The position numbers and the translations under genes were made by a program. From assembly GCA_041916775.1 (NCBI GenBank), contig JAYRYZ010000017.1:1-64000 (forward strand): a stretch of DNA of 64,000 nt, given 5' to 3'. The first letter of the stretch is position 1. Every line of letters begins with the position of its first letter. The stretch is from UBA2357 sp041916775. GTDB taxonomy: Bacteria; Pseudomonadota; Gammaproteobacteria; Burkholderiales; Rhodocyclaceae. Positions 60,086 to 64,000 of the stretch are shown piece by piece. The notes under the pieces were generated by a model. It did no database searches. It was given only the letters and a program-made list of their open reading frames with translations, and had not been told where the DNA came from.

Positions 60086-61165
60086 TCAGCGCCGCTCTAT
60101 CGAATACAGCATGATCGCCGCCGAGAGCAGGAAGATCAGGCTGGGCGTGAGCGCGACCAGTGCGGGCGACCAGGCGTTGATGACGCCCAGGCTGGAGAAG
60201 AGCCCGTTGAGGAGGTAGAAGCCGATCCCCAGCATCACGCCGAGGAAGACCTTCACGCTCACGCCGCCCATGCGGTCGTGCGAGAACGAGAACGGCAGCG
60301 CGAGCGCGATCATCACCAGCGAGGCGAACGGGTAGATGATCTTCTTCCACAGCGCGATCTCGAACCGGTCAGCGTTCTGGCGATTCTCTCGCAGGTGGCT
60401 GATATAGGCATACAGGGTCGGCACCGACATGCGTTCGGGGGCCACCATCAACACACTCAGCACCTCGGGCGTCAGGTCCGAGCGCCAGCGGATCTCGGGA
60501 AGCTGCTCCACCGCGGTCGAGTCAGCCAGAAACACGGTGCGCGACACTCCGGTCAGGCGCCACTCGCCGGCGTCAACGTCGTAGTCGCCACGGTTCGCGA
60601 GGCTGACCGAGGCGAGCATGCGCTCTGTGTCGAACTCGAAGATGCGCACCGCCTCCATGCTGCGGTCCGGCAACACGCGCCGTACGTTGATGAAGCGCAG
60701 CCCGTCACGCACCCACAGGCCTGAACTCAACTGCTGCGACACCGCCGAGCCGGTCGCAGTCAGGCGCCACTGCTGTGCGGCGCGCTCGGCCGGCGGCGCG
60801 ACGTACTCGCCGAACACGAAGGTCAGCACCACGAAGATGAGGCCGATGCCGCACAGCGTGCGCAACATGCGCGCGGTGGACATCCCCGAGGCGCGCATCA
60901 CCGTGATCTCGGAGTGACGCGCGAGCGTGGTCAGGGCGTAGAGCGTGCCGATCAGCACGGTGATCGGGATCAGCTCGTAGATGCGCCCCGGCAGCAACAG
61001 CAACACATACACCGCGGCATGATGGATCTCGTAGCCGCCGCGCCCGATGCCGTCGAGCTCGTTGATGAAGTCGAAGAACGCGAACAAGCCGATGAAGGCG
61101 AGCGTCACCAGTGCGGTCGCGGAGACGATCTCCTTCGCCAGATAGCGGGTCAGCACGGCGCTCAT
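60086..61165 (-). CDS. lptG: LPS export ABC transporter permease LptG
   Basis: The protein has 359 residues. N-terminal ...YLAKEIVSATALVTLAFIGLFAFFDFINELDGIG, then a periplasmic beta-jellyroll, then the late transmembrane segments (IALALPFSFSHDRMGGVSVKVFLGVMLGIGFYLLN) are typical of LptG. With LptF and LptB it extracts LPS from the inner membrane and feeds the Lpt bridge. The start overlaps the lptF stop (ATGA). Confidence 0.95.
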   Translation of the reverse strand: MSAVLTRYLAKEIVSATALVTLAFIGLFAFFDFINELDGIGRGGYEIHHAAVYVLLLLPGRIYELIPITVLIGTLYALTTLARHSEITVMRASGMSTARMLRTLCGIGLIFVVLTFVFGEYVAPPAERAAQQWRLTATGSAVSQQLSSGLWVRDGLRFINVRRVLPDRSMEAVRIFEFDTERMLASVSLANRGDYDVDAGEWRLTGVSRTVFLADSTAVEQLPEIRWRSDLTPEVLSVLMVAPERMSVPTLYAYISHLRENRQNADRFEIALWKKIIYPFASLVMIALALPFSFSHDRMGGVSVKVFLGVMLGIGFYLLNGLFSSLGVINAWSPALVALTPSLIFLLSAAIMLYSIERR

Positions 61166-62238
61166 CGACGACTCCAGAACGGCACAAGCACCACCCGGCG
61201 GTACACCATGAACGCGATCAGCGTGCCGACGACCGCATGCGGCAGCAGTGTAGCCAGCGCGAATCCAATGCGCTCCTGCCCCACCCAGGCCTGCAGCACG
61301 TTGATCACGTTGCTGTAGACGAGGTAGGCGAGCACCGCCATGATCAGATTGTTACCGCGTCCCGCACGCGGGTTCACATACGCGAGCGGAATCGCCAGCA
61401 ATGCGAGTAGCAGCGCCGAAACGGGCGCCCCGATGCGGCTTGCGAGCTCGCCCAGGTTGCGCGGGGTCGGATCCGCGAGCAAGGCCTCGGTGGGAATGGT
61501 GCGCAGCTTGGCGAGCGGGCTCACCGCCTTGGGCTCCTCGACCCGCACCGTGTACCGCTCGAACTCGAGCACGCGGAACTCCGGGGTCCCGAGTTGCCCC
61601 TCGAAGCGGCGTCCGTCCTCCAGCACCACGAAGCGGGCACCCGTCTCGTCCGTGCGGATGTAACCCGCTGCGGCCGCGACCACATCCAGCAGGCCGTTGG
61701 TCTCGGAACTCACGAACACGTTGCCGAGCTTCTGGTCCTCAGCAGCCCCCGTTTCGACGAAGAACACGCGTCGCGCCGACGACGACTCGCGGAACACGCC
61801 GGGTGCCACGCGCGTGGTGTCGTCGCGCGATTCGAGGCTCGCCTGGAACTCGGCGCTCTTGAGGTAAGCCCACGGCGTGAGGAAGAACGCACCGGCAGCG
61901 CTCATCAGCACGAACGGCAGCGCAAAGCGCAGCACCGGGCCGAAGAAGTGCAGCAGCGAGACACCCGACGCTGCCCACACCGCCATCTCCGAGTCACGAT
62001 AGGCGCGCGACAAGGCCATCAGCACCGCGATGAACACCGACAGCGAGAGGACCAGTGGCAGCTGCGCGAGCGCACCGAGGCCGATCATCGACAGCACCGC
62101 ATCCGGCGGGATGCGCCCACCTGCGGCCTGGCCGAGCAGGCGGATCAGCACGGTCGTGATCAGGATCGCGAACAGCGCGACGAACACGCCTGCGGCGGTC
62201 TGGGCAAATTCACGCCGGAGCGCGCGACTGAAGATCAT
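61162..62238 (-). CDS. lptF: LPS export ABC transporter permease LptF
   Basis: The protein has 358 residues. I chose ATG 62238 (MIFSRALRREFAQTAAGVFVALFAILITTVLIRLLGQAAGGR), the family N-terminus; the open frame to 62352 adds a spurious leader. The YjgP/YjgQ fold continues with ALPFVLMSAAGAFFLTPWAY and the C-terminal membrane part (LLALLAIPLAYVNPRAGRGNNLIMAVLAYLVY). Partner of LptG in LPS transport. Confidence 0.94.
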   Translation of the reverse strand: MIFSRALRREFAQTAAGVFVALFAILITTVLIRLLGQAAGGRIPPDAVLSMIGLGALAQLPLVLSLSVFIAVLMALSRAYRDSEMAVWAASGVSLLHFFGPVLRFALPFVLMSAAGAFFLTPWAYLKSAEFQASLESRDDTTRVAPGVFRESSSARRVFFVETGAAEDQKLGNVFVSSETNGLLDVVAAAAGYIRTDETGARFVVLEDGRRFEGQLGTPEFRVLEFERYTVRVEEPKAVSPLAKLRTIPTEALLADPTPRNLGELASRIGAPVSALLLALLAIPLAYVNPRAGRGNNLIMAVLAYLVYSNVINVLQAWVGQERIGFALATLLPHAVVGTLIAFMVYRRVVLVPFWSRR

Positions 62239-62299
62239 GGCCGGGAAGAAAGCTCGCGCCCTTATCCAAAAGGAATGAAGGAGATTGAAGAACCGGATT

Positions 62300-62329
62300 T
62301 TGACGGCTTGCGCGCGAACAAGCCATAAT
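62300..62329 (+). promoter_or_regulatory. Candidate sigma-70 promoter for pepA
   Basis: TTGACG (62300-62305) and CATAAT (62324-62329) with an 18-base spacer, 40 bases before the pepA ATG, in the divergent gap with lptF. Confidence 0.5.
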
Positions 62330-62369
62330 CGACGCCGATCGACGCCAGACATTCAGAAAGGAATCTTGC

Positions 62370-63851
62370 ATGGAATTTACCATAAAGTCCGGCAGCCCGG
62401 AAAAGCTCAAGACCGGCACCCTGGTCGTGACCGCGTTCAATGACGGCCCGCTGGACGCAGCCGGCGAGACGCTGGACACCGCGAGCGAGGGTTGCATCCG
62501 CGCCTTGTTGAAGCGTGGCGAGCTCGACGCCAAGGCCGGCGCGTTGCTCTCGCTGCCGGATCTGCCGGGTACCGCCGCGGACCGCGTCTGGGTGGTCAGC
62601 CTCGGGAAGCAGGATGAGTTCTCCGAGAAGGCCTGGCGTGACGCGGTTTCCGCAACCGCCAAGGCGCTCGCGAACGGTTCGGCCACCAAGGCGGCGCTGA
62701 GCCTTGCCGACGTCGCCGTGCCGGGCAGGGACCGCGACTGGGCGATCGAGCAACTGGTGCGCGCGCTCGCCGACGCGAGCTACCGCTTCGACACCACCAA
62801 GAGCAAGAAGAGCGAGGCCAAGGGCGCGCGGGACCTCACCGTGCTGCTGTCCGGCAAGGCCGACGCAGCCGCCCGTCATGCGCTTGCGCGCGGCAAGGCG
62901 ATTGCCGACGGCATGGCGCTCGCGCGCGAGCTCGGCAATCTGCCCGGCAACGTATGCACGCCGACGCATCTCGCCAACACTGCCGAAGCGCTCGCCGAGC
63001 AATACAAGTTCAGGGTCGAGATCCTCGAACGCAAGGATGCCGAGAAGCTCGGCATGGGCTCCTACCTGTCGGTGGCACGCGGCTCGCACGAGCCGCCCAA
63101 GTTCATCGTTCTGCAGCACAAGGGCGGCAAGGCCAAGGACAAGCCGGTGGTGCTGGTCGGCAAGGGCATCACCTTCGACACCGGCGGCATCTCGCTCAAG
63201 CCGGGTGCCGAAATGGACGAGATGAAGTTCGACATGTGCGGCGCGGCGAGCGTGCTCGGCACCTTCAAGGCGCTGGGCGAGCTCAACCTGCCGATCAACG
63301 TGGTCGGCATCATCGCCGCCACCGAGAACATGCCTGGCGGCGCGGCAACCAAGCCGGGCGACGTCGTGACCTCGATGAGCGGCCAGACGATCGAGATCCT
63401 CAACACCGACGCCGAAGGCCGCCTGGTGCTGTGCGACGCCCTCACCTACGCCGAGCGCTTCGAACCCACCTGCGTGATCGACATCGCCACCCTCACCGGC
63501 GCCTGCGTGATCGCGCTCGGCAAGATCCCGTCCGGGCTGCTCGCCAATGACGACGCGCTCGCCGCCGAGCTCGTCGCGAGCGGCACCCGCTCGGGCGACC
63601 GCGTATGGCAGATGCCGCTGTGGGACGAATACCAGGAGCTCCTCAAGAGCAACTTCGCCGACATGGCCAACATCGGCGGGCGCTACGCCGGCACGATCAC
63701 CGCGGCATGCTTCCTGGCACGCTTCACCAAGGCTTACAAGTGGGCGCATCTCGACATCGCTGGAACCGCCTGGCACTCCGGCGATGCCAAGGGCGCCACG
63801 GGGCGCCCGGTGCCGCTGCTGTGCGAGTTCCTCGTGAATCGCGCCGGATGA
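62370..63851 (+). CDS. pepA: Leucyl aminopeptidase (M17 family)
   Basis: The protein has 493 residues. The zinc-site motifs VGKGITFDTGGISLKPG, MKFDMCGAA and the family signature NTDAEGRLVL are all intact in the C-terminal domain. It removes N-terminal residues from peptides; relatives also bind DNA in site-specific recombination. Its divergent placement beside lptF and ahead of holC is the usual proteobacterial order. Confidence 0.97.
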   Translation: MEFTIKSGSPEKLKTGTLVVTAFNDGPLDAAGETLDTASEGCIRALLKRGELDAKAGALLSLPDLPGTAADRVWVVSLGKQDEFSEKAWRDAVSATAKALANGSATKAALSLADVAVPGRDRDWAIEQLVRALADASYRFDTTKSKKSEAKGARDLTVLLSGKADAAARHALARGKAIADGMALARELGNLPGNVCTPTHLANTAEALAEQYKFRVEILERKDAEKLGMGSYLSVARGSHEPPKFIVLQHKGGKAKDKPVVLVGKGITFDTGGISLKPGAEMDEMKFDMCGAASVLGTFKALGELNLPINVVGIIAATENMPGGAATKPGDVVTSMSGQTIEILNTDAEGRLVLCDALTYAERFEPTCVIDIATLTGACVIALGKIPSGLLANDDALAAELVASGTRSGDRVWQMPLWDEYQELLKSNFADMANIGGRYAGTITAACFLARFTKAYKWAHLDIAGTAWHSGDAKGATGRPVPLLCEFLVNRAG

Positions 63852-63891
63852 GCGCTGGCGCCGGCCCCACGCGCACCGGGACGAAACGCGC

Positions 63892-64000
63892 ATGAATGCC
63901 GTCACCACCAAGGTGCGCTTCTACCACAATGCGCCCAACTTGCTGGAGGTTGCCTTCGAGCTTATCGAACGCGCCTACCGCGGGAAACGGCGCATCGCGG
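63892..64000 (+). CDS. holC: DNA polymerase III chi subunit, N-terminal 36 codons (cut by the window edge)
   Basis: The frame begins ATGAATGCC at 63892 and encodes NAVTTKVRFYHNAPNLLEVA and then FELIERAYRGKRRIA before the window ends. The VxFYHNAPxxLEVAxxLxxxAxxxGxR pattern is the start of HolC, which links the clamp loader to SSB. It follows pepA by 40 bases, the conserved pepA-holC order. Confidence 0.85.
   Translation, partial: MNAVTTKVRFYHNAPNLLEVAFELIERAYRGKRRIA

Noticed and set aside
62239..62352. Longer N-terminus for lptF
   Set aside because: LptF proteins begin at the segment IFSRALRREF; the extension covers the divergent promoter region of pepA.
1..64000. tRNA, rRNA or riboswitch genes
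   Set aside because: I saw no cloverleaf-like or conserved riboswitch core in the intergenic gaps, most of which are under 280 bases; a covariance-model scan would be the decisive test.

Overview
The window is a high-GC (roughly two-thirds G+C by eye) chromosomal segment. The conserved blocks rpsP-rimM-trmD-rplS, ilvB-ilvH-ilvC-pssA-leuA and lptG/lptF-pepA-holC, together with the protein sequences, point to a betaproteobacterium of the Thauera/Azoarcus kind (Rhodocyclales). That taxonomic call is inference from gene content and was not searched.

Layout. 1-800: the right end of an IS3-family insertion sequence joined to a 5'-truncated benD (benzoate cis-diol dehydrogenase). 1045-1622: a ParD/ParE toxin-antitoxin pair. 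1836-3948: a c-type cytochrome with Ig-like repeats plus an FccB/SoxF-type sulfide dehydrogenase flavoprotein. 3995-6719 (minus): hppD and a lone AAA-ATPase/PD-(D/E)XK protein. 6891-14068 (minus): a flavin reductase-like gene, a PotDBCA-type ABC importer, a zinc deaminase, a GntR/FCD repressor and a hydantoin-type racemase, with palindromic operator candidates before the first two genes. 14154-16115: a bacterial voltage-gated sodium channel and a divergent XylS/BenR-like AraC regulator.

16138-35865 (minus) is the most unusual part. It holds eleven tightly packed, often overlapping genes, about 19.7 kb, nearly all with export signals. In transcription order they encode a periplasmic von Willebrand A protein, an ABC ATPase, a LolE/MacB/FtsX-type permease, a SUMF1-domain protein with a coiled-coil tail, two coiled-coil outer-membrane-type lipoproteins, an S41 (Ctp) protease, a 1273-residue beta-propeller protein, a TolB-like protein, an 1186-residue protein with a zinc-protease HExxH-24-E motif, and an NHL-like propeller protein. 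The ATPase/permease/SUMF1/lipoprotein set with a PpkA-like VWA protein resembles the TagTSRQ-PpkA sensory module of type VI secretion. Here there is no kinase, phosphatase or T6SS gene, and the set is joined to proteases and large exported proteins. Three of the large proteins share a short module (L-[TS]-V-R-A-L-R-x-[FW] followed by a helical segment and G-x-D-[LV]) that I do not recognise. I propose this locus as the candidate undescribed envelope system.

36055-40613: a membrane protein and two diguanylate cyclases with intact GG(D/E)EF and I-site motifs. 40881-64000 is mostly housekeeping: panB, panC, a CBS-domain protein, pepN, a tandem Usp protein, an RDD protein, ilvBHC, pssA, leuA, a DUF2069-type protein, wrbA, a YihY-family protein, an unrecognised 503-residue protein, rpsP-rimM-trmD-rplS, lptG-lptF, pepA, and the first 36 codons of holC. 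No tRNA, rRNA or CRISPR array was seen. No stretch longer than about 300 bases lacks a gene.
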